NCBI RefSeq assembly: GCF_030687295.1
Contig: NZ_CP117425.1
Span: 3,910,001-3,974,000, forward strand
Direction: 5' to 3'
DNA from: Pseudomonas beijingensis
GTDB lineage: Bacteria > Pseudomonadota > Gammaproteobacteria > Pseudomonadales > Pseudomonadaceae
Length of the DNA: 64,000 bases
The notes beneath the pieces are model-generated. The model ran no database searches. It was given only the letters and a program-made list of their open reading frames with translations, and had not been told where the DNA came from. Shown one piece after another: positions 24,726 through 33,179 of this stretch. A program made the position numbers and the translations under genes. Position 1 is the first letter of the stretch. Each line of letters begins with the position of its first letter.

Positions 24726-26264
24726 ATGAAGATTCGCTCACAAATCGGCATGGTCCTGAACCTGGACAAATGCATCGGCTGCCACACTTGCTCGATTACT
24801 TGCAAAAACGTCTGGACCAGCCGTGAAGGCATGGAATACGCCTGGTTCAACAACGTCGAATCCAAGCCGGGCATCGGTTATCCCAAGGAGTGGGAAAACC
24901 AGGACAAGTGGAAGGGCGGCTGGATCCGCAACGCCGACGGTTCGATCAACCCGCGCATTGGCGGCAAGTTCCGCGTGCTGGCGAACATCTTCGCCAACCC
25001 GGACCTGCCGAGCCTGGACGATTACTACGAACCGTTCGACTTCGACTACCAGCACCTGCACACCGCGCCGCTGGGCGAACATCAGCCCACCGCACGGCCA
25101 CGTTCGCTGGTGTCGGGCAAGCGCATGCAGAAAATCGAATGGGGCCCGAACTGGGAGGAAATCCTCGGCACCGAATTCGCCAAACGGCGCAAGGACAAGA
25201 ACTTCGACAAGATCCAGGCGGACATCTACGGCGAGTACGAAAACACCTTCATGATGTACCTGCCGCGCCTGTGCGAGCACTGCCTGAACCCGGCGTGCGC
25301 GGCGTCCTGCCCGAGCGGCGCGATCTACAAGCGCGAAGAGGACGGCATCGTCCTGATCGACCAGGAGAAGTGCCGCGGCTGGCGCATGTGCATCAGTGGC
25401 TGCCCGTACAAGAAGATCTATTTCAACTGGAAGAGCGGCAAGTCGGAAAAATGCATTTTCTGCTACCCGCGCATCGAAGCCGGCATGCCGACCGTTTGCG
25501 CTGAAACCTGCGTCGGACGGATTCGTTACCTCGGTGTGCTGTTGTATGACGCCGACCGCATCAGCGAAGTGGCCAGCACCGCCAACGAGCAGGACCTGTA
25601 CGAGAAACAACTGGAGATCTTCCTCGACCCGAACGACCCGGCGGTGATTCGCCAGGCCCTGGCCGATGGCGTGCCGCAGTCGGTGATCGATTCGGCGCAA
25701 CGCTCGCCGGTCTACAAAATGGCCGTGGACTGGAAACTCGCACTGCCGCTGCACCCGGAATACCGCACCTTGCCGATGGTCTGGTATGTGCCGCCACTGT
25801 CGCCAATCCAGAACGCCGCCGCGGCCGGCACCGTGGGCATGAACGGGGTGATCCCGGACGTCGACAGCCTGCGCATTCCGCTGCGTTACCTGGCGAACAT
25901 GCTCACCGCCGGCGATGAGAAACCGGTCAAGCTTGCGCTCAAGCGCCTGCTGGCGATGCGCGCCTACAAGCGTTCCGAACAAGTGGACGGCGTGCAGGAC
26001 TTGCAAGTGCTGGCCGACGTCGGCCTGAGCGTGAACCAGGTGGAAGAGATGTACCGCTACCTGGCCATCGCCAACTACGAAGACCGCTTCGTCGTACCGA
26101 GCGCCCACCGTGAAGACGCCATGAGCGATGCGTTCGCCGAACGCTCCGGTTGTGGTTTCAGCTTCGGCAGCGGCTGCAGCGGCAGCTCCGACACCAACAT
26201 GTTCGGCGGCAAGAAAGCCAACCGCCGCGACGTGATCAAAACCGTGCAGTTGTGGGAGGAATGA
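24726..26264 (+). CDS. narH: Respiratory nitrate reductase beta subunit NarH
   Basis: A 512-residue iron-sulfur subunit starting one base after the narG stop. Four cysteine clusters are visible: CIGCHTCSITCKNVW near the N-terminus, CEHCLNPACAASCPSG, CRGWRMCISGCPY (the Trp replacing a Cys marks the 3Fe-4S cluster) and CIFCYPRIEAGMPTVCAETC. It relays electrons from NarI haems to NarG. Length equals E. coli NarH. Confidence 0.98.
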   Translation: MKIRSQIGMVLNLDKCIGCHTCSITCKNVWTSREGMEYAWFNNVESKPGIGYPKEWENQDKWKGGWIRNADGSINPRIGGKFRVLANIFANPDLPSLDDYYEPFDFDYQHLHTAPLGEHQPTARPRSLVSGKRMQKIEWGPNWEEILGTEFAKRRKDKNFDKIQADIYGEYENTFMMYLPRLCEHCLNPACAASCPSGAIYKREEDGIVLIDQEKCRGWRMCISGCPYKKIYFNWKSGKSEKCIFCYPRIEAGMPTVCAETCVGRIRYLGVLLYDADRISEVASTANEQDLYEKQLEIFLDPNDPAVIRQALADGVPQSVIDSAQRSPVYKMAVDWKLALPLHPEYRTLPMVWYVPPLSPIQNAAAAGTVGMNGVIPDVDSLRIPLRYLANMLTAGDEKPVKLALKRLLAMRAYKRSEQVDGVQDLQVLADVGLSVNQVEEMYRYLAIANYEDRFVVPSAHREDAMSDAFAERSGCGFSFGSGCSGSSDTNMFGGKKANRRDVIKTVQLWEE

Positions 26265-26266
26265 AC

Positions 26267-27022
26267 ATGCGCATTCTCAAGGTGATTTCGTTGCTGCTCG
26301 ATTATCCGACCGAGACCCTGGTGGCCGGTCGCGACGAGCTGGAACAGGCCATTGCACAAGCGCGGGAAATCAGTCCCCAGCAGCGCGCCGGCCTGTTTGA
26401 ATTGCTCGAGGTGATCTGCGGCACTGACCTGATGGACGGCCAGGAGCACTACGGCGCGCTGTTCGGTCGTGGCCGCTCCCTGTCGCTGCTGCTGTTCGAA
26501 CATGTCCACGGCGAGTCCCGCGACCGGGGCCAGGCCATGGTGGACATGATGGCGCAATACGAAGAGGCCGGTTTCGCCATCGGCGTCAAAGAGTTGCCTG
26601 ACTACATCCCGCTGTACCTGGAGTTTCTCTCCACCCGCGAAGGCCTCGAGGCCCGCGAGGGCCTGGCGGATGTGGCGCACCTGCTGGCCTTGCTCGCGGC
26701 GCGCCTGGACGAACGCGAAAGTGTCTACGCCAGTTGCTTCCGGGCCTTGTTGCAAATCGCCGGGGCCGAACCCCAGGTGGCGGTGGCCGAGTTGCGTGAG
26801 CAAGTGAAGGCCGAGCCACGGGACGACTCCCTCGAAGCCCTGGACAAGATCTGGGAAGAAGAGGCGGTGGATTTCATGAAGGCCGAACAGCAGGACCGTT
26901 GCAGTTCACTGCCCAACGCGCCTGGCAAGGCGCGGGACGAAAGTGCGGTGCCGTTGCACTGGGTGGATTTTCAGCATGAAGGGCGGGCCGCAGCGCCAGC
27001 CGGGGAGGTGGGCAATGTCTAA
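26267..27022 (+). CDS. narJ: NarJ, nitrate reductase assembly chaperone
   Basis: A 251-residue all-helical chaperone of the TorD/NarJ family, starting 2 bp after the narH stop with GGGAGGA upstream. It shows the MRILKVISLLLDYPTE opening, the HVHGESRDRGQAMVDM motif and the KELPDYIPLYLEFLS segment that are diagnostic for NarJ. It binds apo-NarG, assists Mo-cofactor and FS0 insertion, then guides NarGH to NarI. The stop overlaps the narI start by 8 bp. Confidence 0.96.
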   Translation: MRILKVISLLLDYPTETLVAGRDELEQAIAQAREISPQQRAGLFELLEVICGTDLMDGQEHYGALFGRGRSLSLLLFEHVHGESRDRGQAMVDMMAQYEEAGFAIGVKELPDYIPLYLEFLSTREGLEAREGLADVAHLLALLAARLDERESVYASCFRALLQIAGAEPQVAVAELREQVKAEPRDDSLEALDKIWEEEAVDFMKAEQQDRCSSLPNAPGKARDESAVPLHWVDFQHEGRAAAPAGEVGNV

Positions 27023-27695
27023 ATGGGATCTGTTGTTGTTCGGGGTCTACCCCTATGTCGCTTTGGCGATTTGCCTGCTCGGCAGCTGGGCACGGTTCGA
27101 CCTGTCCCAGTACACCTGGAAGGCCGGTTCGAGCCAGATGCTGAACAAGCGCGGCATGCGCGTGGCCAGCAACCTGTTCCACGTTGGCGTGCTGTTTGTG
27201 CTGGCAGGTCACTTCGTTGGCCTGCTGACACCGTCGGCGATCTACCACCATGTGCTGAGCACCGAGAACAAGCAGCTGCTGGCGATGGTTTCCGGGGGCT
27301 TCTTTGGCGTGCTCGGCCTGATCGGCCTGATGATGCTGCTCAACCGTCGTCTGACCGACCCACGGGTGCGCGCCACCTCCAATGCCTCGGACATCCTCGT
27401 GCTGGTGGTGTTGCTGGTGCAACTGGTGTTGGGGCTGATGACCATCGTCGCCTCCACCGCCCATATGGATGGCTCGGTGATGGTGATGCTCGCCGACTGG
27501 GCCCAGAACACCGTGCTGTTGCGTCCGGTGGAAGCTGCTACCGCGATAGCGCCGGTGGGCCTGGTCTACAAGCTCCACGTGGTGCTGGGCCTGACCCTGT
27601 TCGTGTTGTTCCCGTTCACCCGTCTGGTTCACATCGTCAGTGCGCCGGTCTGGTACCTGGGACGTCGTTATCAAATCGTTCGGCAGAAGTTTTGA
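27015..27695 (+). CDS. narI: NarI, cytochrome b gamma subunit of nitrate reductase
   Basis: A 226-residue membrane protein with five transmembrane helices, starting at ATG 27015. Haem-ligand histidines occur in FHVGVLFVLAGHFVG and in VYKLHVVLGLTLF and TRLVHIVSAP. It oxidises quinol and passes electrons through two b haems to NarH, anchoring NarGH at the inner face of the membrane. It completes the narGHJI set. Confidence 0.97.
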   Translation: MSKWDLLLFGVYPYVALAICLLGSWARFDLSQYTWKAGSSQMLNKRGMRVASNLFHVGVLFVLAGHFVGLLTPSAIYHHVLSTENKQLLAMVSGGFFGVLGLIGLMMLLNRRLTDPRVRATSNASDILVLVVLLVQLVLGLMTIVASTAHMDGSVMVMLADWAQNTVLLRPVEAATAIAPVGLVYKLHVVLGLTLFVLFPFTRLVHIVSAPVWYLGRRYQIVRQKF

Positions 27696-27705
27696 GGAGA
27701 AGATC

Positions 27706-28662
27706 ATGGCGAGTGGATGCGGATGTGGCGGTGGTGGTGGCGGCAGCGGCGGCTGTGGTTCTTCGGCAAAAGTGCCGCCGGTGGTCGATGTGGAGCCCGT
27801 TGGGACCGTGCAGTTCGAGCCGGCCCAGGCCGGGCCGGTGGTGGAAGATGAAGCGCCAGAGTTGATTGCCAGCAGTGAGCAGGAGTGGCCGATCATCAGC
27901 GTCAACGGGGTGTCGATCACCCCGCAGGCGATGGCCCAGGAGCTGCAATATCACCCGGCTGACAGTCGCGAGGATGCGGTCTACCAGGCCGCTCGGGCCC
28001 TGGTGATTCGCGAATTGCTCCAGCAGCGTATCGCCGAGCTGGGCCTGGCATTGCAGGTCAGTGCCGGAGAAAACGAAGAGGAAGCGGCCACGCGGCTGTT
28101 GCTTGAACGTGAGGTGCAGGTGCCGCAGTGCGACGAGGCCACCTGCCTGCGTTACTACGAAAGCAACCGGGCGCGCTTTCACAGTGCGCCGTTGTTGGCG
28201 GTGCGGCACATCCTGCTCGAATGCGCGCCGGACGATGTCGAGGCGCGCAGCCTGGCCCATGTGCAGGCCGAGCTGCTGCTGGAGCGGTTGGATCAGTTCC
28301 CGGGCAGCTTCGCCGAACTGGCGCTGAAGTATTCGGCCTGTCCGTCGAAGGAGCAGGGCGGTTCGCTGGGGCAGATCAGCAAGGGCCAGACCGTGCCCGA
28401 ACTGGAGCGCCAACTGTTCACCCTGCCAGCGGGTCTGGCCAGCAAACCGCTGGAAAGCCGCTACGGCTGGCACGTGATCAGCATCGACCAGCGCATCGAT
28501 GGCCAGTCGTTGCCTTATGAAGCCGTAGCGACAGCAATTCGCACCCAGTTGCAGCAGGGCGTTTGGCAAAAGGCGCTGGTGCAGTACCTGCAAACCTTGA
28601 TCGGTGCGGCGGATATTCGCGGCATTCACCTTCAGGGCGCCGACTCGCCGCTTGTGCAGTGA
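27706..28662 (+). CDS. PpiC-type peptidyl-prolyl isomerase of the nar operon
   Basis: A 318-residue protein from ATG 27706 (GAGGAGA upstream), 10 bp after narI. The N-terminus is unusual: a run of Cys and Gly ([17 protein letters not shown]) that could bind metal. Then comes a NifM/SurA-like helical region and a parvulin domain ([41 protein letters not shown]). P. aeruginosa has a homologue at the same place (PA3871). There is no clear signal peptide, so it probably helps fold cytoplasmic NarGH or mature metal sites; that is inference. Confidence 0.88.
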   Translation: MASGCGCGGGGGGSGGCGSSAKVPPVVDVEPVGTVQFEPAQAGPVVEDEAPELIASSEQEWPIISVNGVSITPQAMAQELQYHPADSREDAVYQAARALVIRELLQQRIAELGLALQVSAGENEEEAATRLLLEREVQVPQCDEATCLRYYESNRARFHSAPLLAVRHILLECAPDDVEARSLAHVQAELLLERLDQFPGSFAELALKYSACPSKEQGGSLGQISKGQTVPELERQLFTLPAGLASKPLESRYGWHVISIDQRIDGQSLPYEAVATAIRTQLQQGVWQKALVQYLQTLIGAADIRGIHLQGADSPLVQ

Positions 28663-28687
28663 GCACGGGCTCAATCGGGAGATCTTC

Positions 28688-29680
28688 ATGAACGCGGTGT
28701 TGCAGGACGGGTTTGGGCGCCAGATCGATTATTTGCGGATGTCGGTGACCGATCGTTGTGATTTTCGTTGTGTGTATTGCATGGCGAAAAACATGACGTT
28801 CCTGCCGCGCCAGCAAGTGTTGACCCTGGAGGAGTTGCAGCGCCTGGCGCGGCTGTTCGTCGGCCTGGGGGTGAAGAAAATCCGCCTGACCGGTGGCGAG
28901 CCGCTGATCCGTCCGGGCATCGTCGGGCTGTGTCGCGAGATAGCGGCATTGCCCGGCCTGCGGGAACTGGTGATGACCAGCAACGGCTCGCAGCTGGGGC
29001 GATTGGCCCAGCCGCTGGTCGAGGCCGGGGTCAAGCGCATGAACATCAGCCTCGACAGCCTGGACGGCGAACGTTTTCGGGCGATCACCCGTAACGGCAA
29101 CCTCGATCAAGTGTTGGCAGGGATTGAAGCGGCGAAGGTCGCCGGGTTCGAGCGGATCAAGCTCAACTGCGTGGTCATGAAGGGCCGCAACTTCGATGAA
29201 GTCCCGGCGCTGGTGCAGTACGCCATCGACCAACACATCGATATCAGCTTCATTGAGGAAATGCCGTTGGGGGATGTGGGTCGTTCCCGGGGCGAGTCGT
29301 TCTGTTCCAGCGATGAGGTGCGGGCCGAGATCGCTCACCATCACCGGCTGCTCGACAGCACTGAAAACAGCGGCGGGCCTGCGCGTTATGTGCGTCTGGA
29401 GCAGCATCCGGATACCCGGATCGGTTTCATTTCCCCTAACACCCACAACTTCTGCGCCAGTTGCAACCGCGTGCGCATGACCGTCGAAGGGCGCTTGCTG
29501 CTGTGCCTGGGGCAAGAAGACTCCCTCGACCTGCGCGGCTTGCTACGGCGTTACCCGCTGGACGATCAACCGGTGATCCAGGCGGTGCGGCAGGCGCTGC
29601 GCGGCAAACCCTTGCGCCACGACTTTAACCCCGGCGGGGAGGTGCAGATTGTGCGGTTCATGAACATGAGCGGTGGGTGA
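28688..29680 (+). CDS. moaA: GTP 3',8-cyclase MoaA
   Basis: A 330-residue radical SAM enzyme. The N-terminal cluster CDFRCVYC (Cx3Cx2C) binds SAM. The C-terminal cluster begins CASCNRVRM with a third Cys in LLLCLGQ. The protein ends in the conserved GG needed for activity. It makes the first molybdopterin intermediate from GTP together with MoaC. Location at the end of narK1K2GHJI-ppiC matches P. aeruginosa moaA1. Confidence 0.95.
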   Translation: MNAVLQDGFGRQIDYLRMSVTDRCDFRCVYCMAKNMTFLPRQQVLTLEELQRLARLFVGLGVKKIRLTGGEPLIRPGIVGLCREIAALPGLRELVMTSNGSQLGRLAQPLVEAGVKRMNISLDSLDGERFRAITRNGNLDQVLAGIEAAKVAGFERIKLNCVVMKGRNFDEVPALVQYAIDQHIDISFIEEMPLGDVGRSRGESFCSSDEVRAEIAHHHRLLDSTENSGGPARYVRLEQHPDTRIGFISPNTHNFCASCNRVRMTVEGRLLLCLGQEDSLDLRGLLRRYPLDDQPVIQAVRQALRGKPLRHDFNPGGEVQIVRFMNMSGG

Positions 29681-29742
29681 GCACTGCTCAGGTCCCACAA
29701 GGGGATTTGTTGTGGATACAAATCTCACAGTCACGCCGTAAC

Positions 29743-29875
29743 CTCTGTGGGAGCGGGCCTGTGGAAGCAAGGCTTGCCCGCGATGCAGGCGACACGGTTC
29801 AACTGCAAGACCGTGTCATCGTTCATCGCGAGCAAGCTTTGCTCCCACAGGCCTGCGCCCACAGGGGGGCAGGGG
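29743..29875. repeat. REP cluster between moaA and nrdD
   Basis: TCTGTGGGAGCGGGCCTGTG, a second left core GGAAGCAAGGCTTGCCCGCG and a right core ATCGCGAGCAAGCTTTGCTC are followed by a partial repeat GCCCACAGGGG. It probably terminates the nar transcript and insulates the nrdD promoter. Confidence 0.8.
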
Positions 29876-29920
29876 GCTGCCAAATGACCTTTCAGCCTGA
29901 CGAATAGTCACTCCCGATTC

Positions 29921-29934
29921 TTGATGTCGATCAA
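29921..29934 (+). promoter_or_regulatory. Perfect ANR/Dnr box upstream of nrdD
   Basis: TTGAT-GTCG-ATCAA matches the FNR/ANR consensus exactly. Its centre is 93 bp before the nrdD ATG. A TACTCT -10 element at 29957-29962 has class II spacing. Anaerobic induction of class III ribonucleotide reductase is expected. Confidence 0.85.
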
Positions 29935-30020
29935 TTGCAACCCTGGCTTTTGCCCGTACTCTCCACTGCATATTGTGTTTAAAGATATCTAAAGGCCTAT
30001 ATGTAGTGTCTGGAGCCAAA

Positions 30021-32036
30021 ATGCAGAGCACGTTGATCTCAGTAGGGTGTAACCGCTTGCACAAGCGCGATGGCAGTGTGGTCGCCTTTGATGCGGACAA
30101 GATCCGCCAGGCGCTGATCGCCGCCGGCAAGGCCACTGGCGAATATGCCGAAGCCGAGGCCGAGGGGTTGCTTGAGGCGGTATTGGCGCGGTTGGAAGGG
30201 CAGACGCGCTTGAACGTCGAGCAGATCCAGGACCGCGTCGAGCGGGTGCTGATGGACGCCGGTTTCTTTCTCTCCATGCGCGCCTACATCGTCTATCGCG
30301 AGCAACACGGACGCCTGCGTCGGGATCGCCGTACGCTGGTGGAAGTCGCCACCTCGATGAACGAATACCTCGACCGCGAAGACTGGCGTGTACAGGCCAA
30401 CGCCAACCAGGGGTATTCCCTCGGCGGGCTGATCCTCAACGTGTCGGGCAAGGTCACCGCCAATTATTGGCTCGACGAAGTCTACAGCCAGGCCATTGGC
30501 GAGGCGCACCGCGAGGCGGACCTGCATATCCACGACCTGGACATGCTCGCCGGCTACTGTGCCGGCTGGTCCTTGCGCACCCTGTTGCACGAAGGCCTCA
30601 ACGGCGTGCCCGGGCGAGTCGAGGCCGGGCCGCCCAAGCACCTGAGCAGCGCCCTGGGGCAGATGGTGAATTTCCTCGGCACCCTGCAAAACGAATGGGC
30701 CGGCGCCCAGGCGTTCAGCTCGTTCGACACCTACCTGGCGCCCTATGTGCGCAAGGACCAGCTCAGCTACGACGAGGTCCGCCAGTCGTTGCAGGAGTTC
30801 ATCTACAACCTCAACGTGCCGTCGCGCTGGGGCACGCAAACCCCGTTCACCAACCTCACGTTCGACTGGGTGTGCCCAGAGGATCTGCGCGAACAAATCC
30901 CGGTGATCGGTGGCGAGGAGATGCCGTTCGCCTACGGTGACCTGCAAGCGGAAATGGAGCTGATCAACCGCGCCTACATCGAGGTGATGCAGGCCGGCGA
31001 TGCGAAAGGCCGGGTCTTCACCTTCCCGATCCCGACCTACAACATCACCCATGACTTCCCGTGGGACAGCGAGAACGCCGACCGGCTGTTCGAAATGACC
31101 GCCCGCTACGGCTTGCCGTATTTCCAGAACTTCCTCAACTCGGACATGCAACCCAACCAGGTGCGGTCGATGTGCTGCCGCCTGCAACTGGACGTGCGCG
31201 AGTTGCTCAAGCGCGGTGGTGGTTTGTTCGGCTCGGCGGAACAGACCGGTTCCCTGGGCGTGGTGACGATCAACTGCGCGCGCCTGGGCTACCTGTACAA
31301 AGGCAACACCAGCGGGTTACTGCAACGCATCGATACCCTGATGGAACTGGCGAAGGAAAGCCTGGAGGTCAAGCGCAAGGTCATCCAGCATCACATGGAT
31401 GCCGGTTTGTACCCTTACACCAAGCGCTACCTCGGCACGTTGCGCAATCACTTCTCCACCATCGGCGTGAATGGCCTGCATGAAATGCTGCGCAACTTCA
31501 CCGACGACCAGCAAGGCCTGCACACCGAGCAGGGCCGGGCATTTGCCCTGAAGCTGCTGGATCACGTGCGGGCCACGCTGCTGCGTTTCCAGGAAGAAAC
31601 CGGCCACCTCTACAACCTCGAAGCCACGCCCGCCGAAGGCACCACGTACCGCTTCGCCAAGGAAGACCTCAAGCGCTACCCGGATATCTTGCAGGCCGGC
31701 AGCCCGGTTGCGCCGTACTACACCAACTCGTCGCAACTGCCGGTGGGCTTCACCGACGATCCTTTCGAAGCCCTGGAGCTGCAGGACGAACTGCAATGCA
31801 AATACACCGGCGGCACCGTGTTGCACCTGTACATGGCCGAGCAGATTTCCTCGACACAGGCCTGCAAGCAACTGGTGCGCAAGGCCCTGGGACGTTTCCG
31901 CCTGCCGTACCTGACCATCACGCCGACCTTTTCCATCTGCCCGGTGCACGGCTATCTGGCCGGCGAACACGAGTTTTGCCCCAAATGCGACGAGGCCTTG
32001 CTGCTGCAACAGCAGTTGGCAGGCAGCGTTCACTGA
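30021..32036 (+). CDS. nrdD: Anaerobic ribonucleoside-triphosphate reductase, main subunit lacking the glycyl radical loop
   Basis: A 671-residue class III reductase from ATG 30021. An N-terminal ATP-cone (RDGSVVAFDADKIRQAL) is followed by the ten-stranded barrel with RSMCCRLQLD and the C-terminal zinc site CPVHGYLAGEHEFCPKC. In that site the second ligand is His rather than the common Cys. The frame stops about 15 residues after the zinc site, before any R-V-x-G-Y glycyl radical motif. That motif is encoded in the next small gene. The protein should make dNTPs without oxygen only together with that partner and NrdG. Confidence 0.93.
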   Translation: MQSTLISVGCNRLHKRDGSVVAFDADKIRQALIAAGKATGEYAEAEAEGLLEAVLARLEGQTRLNVEQIQDRVERVLMDAGFFLSMRAYIVYREQHGRLRRDRRTLVEVATSMNEYLDREDWRVQANANQGYSLGGLILNVSGKVTANYWLDEVYSQAIGEAHREADLHIHDLDMLAGYCAGWSLRTLLHEGLNGVPGRVEAGPPKHLSSALGQMVNFLGTLQNEWAGAQAFSSFDTYLAPYVRKDQLSYDEVRQSLQEFIYNLNVPSRWGTQTPFTNLTFDWVCPEDLREQIPVIGGEEMPFAYGDLQAEMELINRAYIEVMQAGDAKGRVFTFPIPTYNITHDFPWDSENADRLFEMTARYGLPYFQNFLNSDMQPNQVRSMCCRLQLDVRELLKRGGGLFGSAEQTGSLGVVTINCARLGYLYKGNTSGLLQRIDTLMELAKESLEVKRKVIQHHMDAGLYPYTKRYLGTLRNHFSTIGVNGLHEMLRNFTDDQQGLHTEQGRAFALKLLDHVRATLLRFQEETGHLYNLEATPAEGTTYRFAKEDLKRYPDILQAGSPVAPYYTNSSQLPVGFTDDPFEALELQDELQCKYTGGTVLHLYMAEQISSTQACKQLVRKALGRFRLPYLTITPTFSICPVHGYLAGEHEFCPKCDEALLLQQQLAGSVH

Positions 32037-32067
32037 TCCGATTCATCGACCGCAAGGAGCTTCACCC

Positions 32068-32229
32068 ATGAATGCATCGCAAAGCCTTCCACAAGCACAG
32101 CGTCAACGTTGCGAAGTCTGGACCCGAGTGATGGGTTATCACCGCCCGGTGACGGCCTTCAACCCGGGCAAGCAGTCCGAGCACCGCGAGCGGGTGCACT
32201 TCACCGAACGCGCGGCCGGGCGTCCATGA
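32068..32229 (+). CDS. Separate 53-residue glycyl-radical subunit of NrdD
   Basis: Translated from ATG 32068 with a strong AAGGAG ribosome site 8 bases upstream. The product contains EVWTRVMGYHRPV and FNPGKQSEHRERVHF, which correspond to the glycyl radical loop found at the C-terminus of ordinary NrdD (R-V-x-G-Y-x-R-P, then GKQ). The predicted radical glycine is residue 23. It lies in a different frame from nrdD, 31 bp beyond its stop, and its last 4 bp overlap nrdG. It is therefore an independent gene, not a simple read-through tail. Confidence 0.88.
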   Translation: MNASQSLPQAQRQRCEVWTRVMGYHRPVTAFNPGKQSEHRERVHFTERAAGRP

Positions 32230-32921
32230 GTCGAGTGCTACGGGTCGGGGGCATGGTGCCCCTGACCACCCTCGATTATCCGGGCCAACTGGCCTGTGTG
32301 CTGTTTTGCCAGGGGTGTGCCTGGCGTTGTCGTTATTGCCATAACCCGCAACTGATTCCGCCACGCGGCAGCGAGGAGGTGGATTGGTGCCGGGTATTGG
32401 CGTTTCTGCAACGCCGTCAGGATCTGCTCGACGCCGTGGTGTTCAGCGGCGGCGAGCCGACCTTGCAGGACGGCTTGGCGCCAGCCATGGAGGAGGTGCG
32501 GCAGATGGGCTTTCGCATCGGCCTGCACAGCGCCGGCATCAAGCCGGCGGCCTTCGCCAAAGTGGTCGGGCTTGCCGACTGGGTGGGGTTCGACATTAAG
32601 GCCTTGCCCGAAGATGCCCTCGATGTAACCCGGGTCGAAGGCAGCGGCGCTGCAAACTGGCGCAGCCTCGATCATCTGCTGGACAGCGGCGTGGATTATG
32701 AATGTCGCACGACGGTGCACTGGCACCTGTTCGACCCCGAACGGCTGCTGACCCTGGCCCGGCGCCTGAGCGAGCGCGGCGTCACCCGATTTGCCGTGCA
32801 ATTGGTGCGCACCGCCCGGATGCTCGACCCCCACCTTTCCAGCGTCTCGGCGCAGGCCTTGCAGCCGGAGTTATGGGCCGCCCTGCGCGAGCTGTTCCCC
32901 TCGTTTGTGTTGCGCAGTTGA
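32226..32921 (+). CDS. nrdG: NrdG, anaerobic RNR-activating radical SAM protein
   Basis: A 231-residue radical SAM activase starting at ATG 32226, overlapping the small glycyl-radical gene by 4 bp. The cluster CAWRCRYC (Cx3Cx2C) is followed by VFSGGEPTLQ and the VGFDIKALPED strand. It generates the glycyl radical using SAM and reduced flavodoxin. Overlap with the 53-codon gene argues that its direct substrate is that small subunit. Confidence 0.93.
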   Translation: MSRVLRVGGMVPLTTLDYPGQLACVLFCQGCAWRCRYCHNPQLIPPRGSEEVDWCRVLAFLQRRQDLLDAVVFSGGEPTLQDGLAPAMEEVRQMGFRIGLHSAGIKPAAFAKVVGLADWVGFDIKALPEDALDVTRVEGSGAANWRSLDHLLDSGVDYECRTTVHWHLFDPERLLTLARRLSERGVTRFAVQLVRTARMLDPHLSSVSAQALQPELWAALRELFPSFVLRS

Positions 32922-32969
32922 GTGGCCGGTAGCGGTGGGTCAGTTTGCAGAAGTGCTGACTGACACGCC

Positions 32970-33139
32970 GCCATCGCGAGCAAGCTCGCTCCCACAGGGG
33001 GCGTTGTGGCGGATACATAATTCGCAGTCACCCCGGAACCAATGTGGGAGCGAGCTTGCTCGCGATGACGGCGGTACATTCAACATGGATGCAGGCTGAT
33101 CCACCGCTATCGCGAGCAGGTTCGCTCCCACAGGGGCCC
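32970..33139. repeat. REP triplet between nrdG and ftrD
   Basis: Three REP cores: CATCGCGAGCAAGCTCGCTC, then TGTGGGAGCGAGCTTGCTCG, then TATCGCGAGCAGGTTCGCTC. They lie between the convergent nrdG and ftrD ends, and the stem-loops likely terminate both transcripts. Confidence 0.85.
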
Positions 33140-33179
33140 TGTGGTGGACATGACTTTGTAGACCCTCGCAATCCCTCGA

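Noticed and set aside
22730..24874. A 714-codon minus-strand frame opposite narG
   Set aside because: It is a shadow of the very strongly supported narG/narH genes.
32037..32067. nrdD stop as a simple sequencing error or read-through site
   Set aside because: The small downstream gene has its own strong ribosome site, a different frame and a 31-bp spacer, so one base change would not join the two cleanly.
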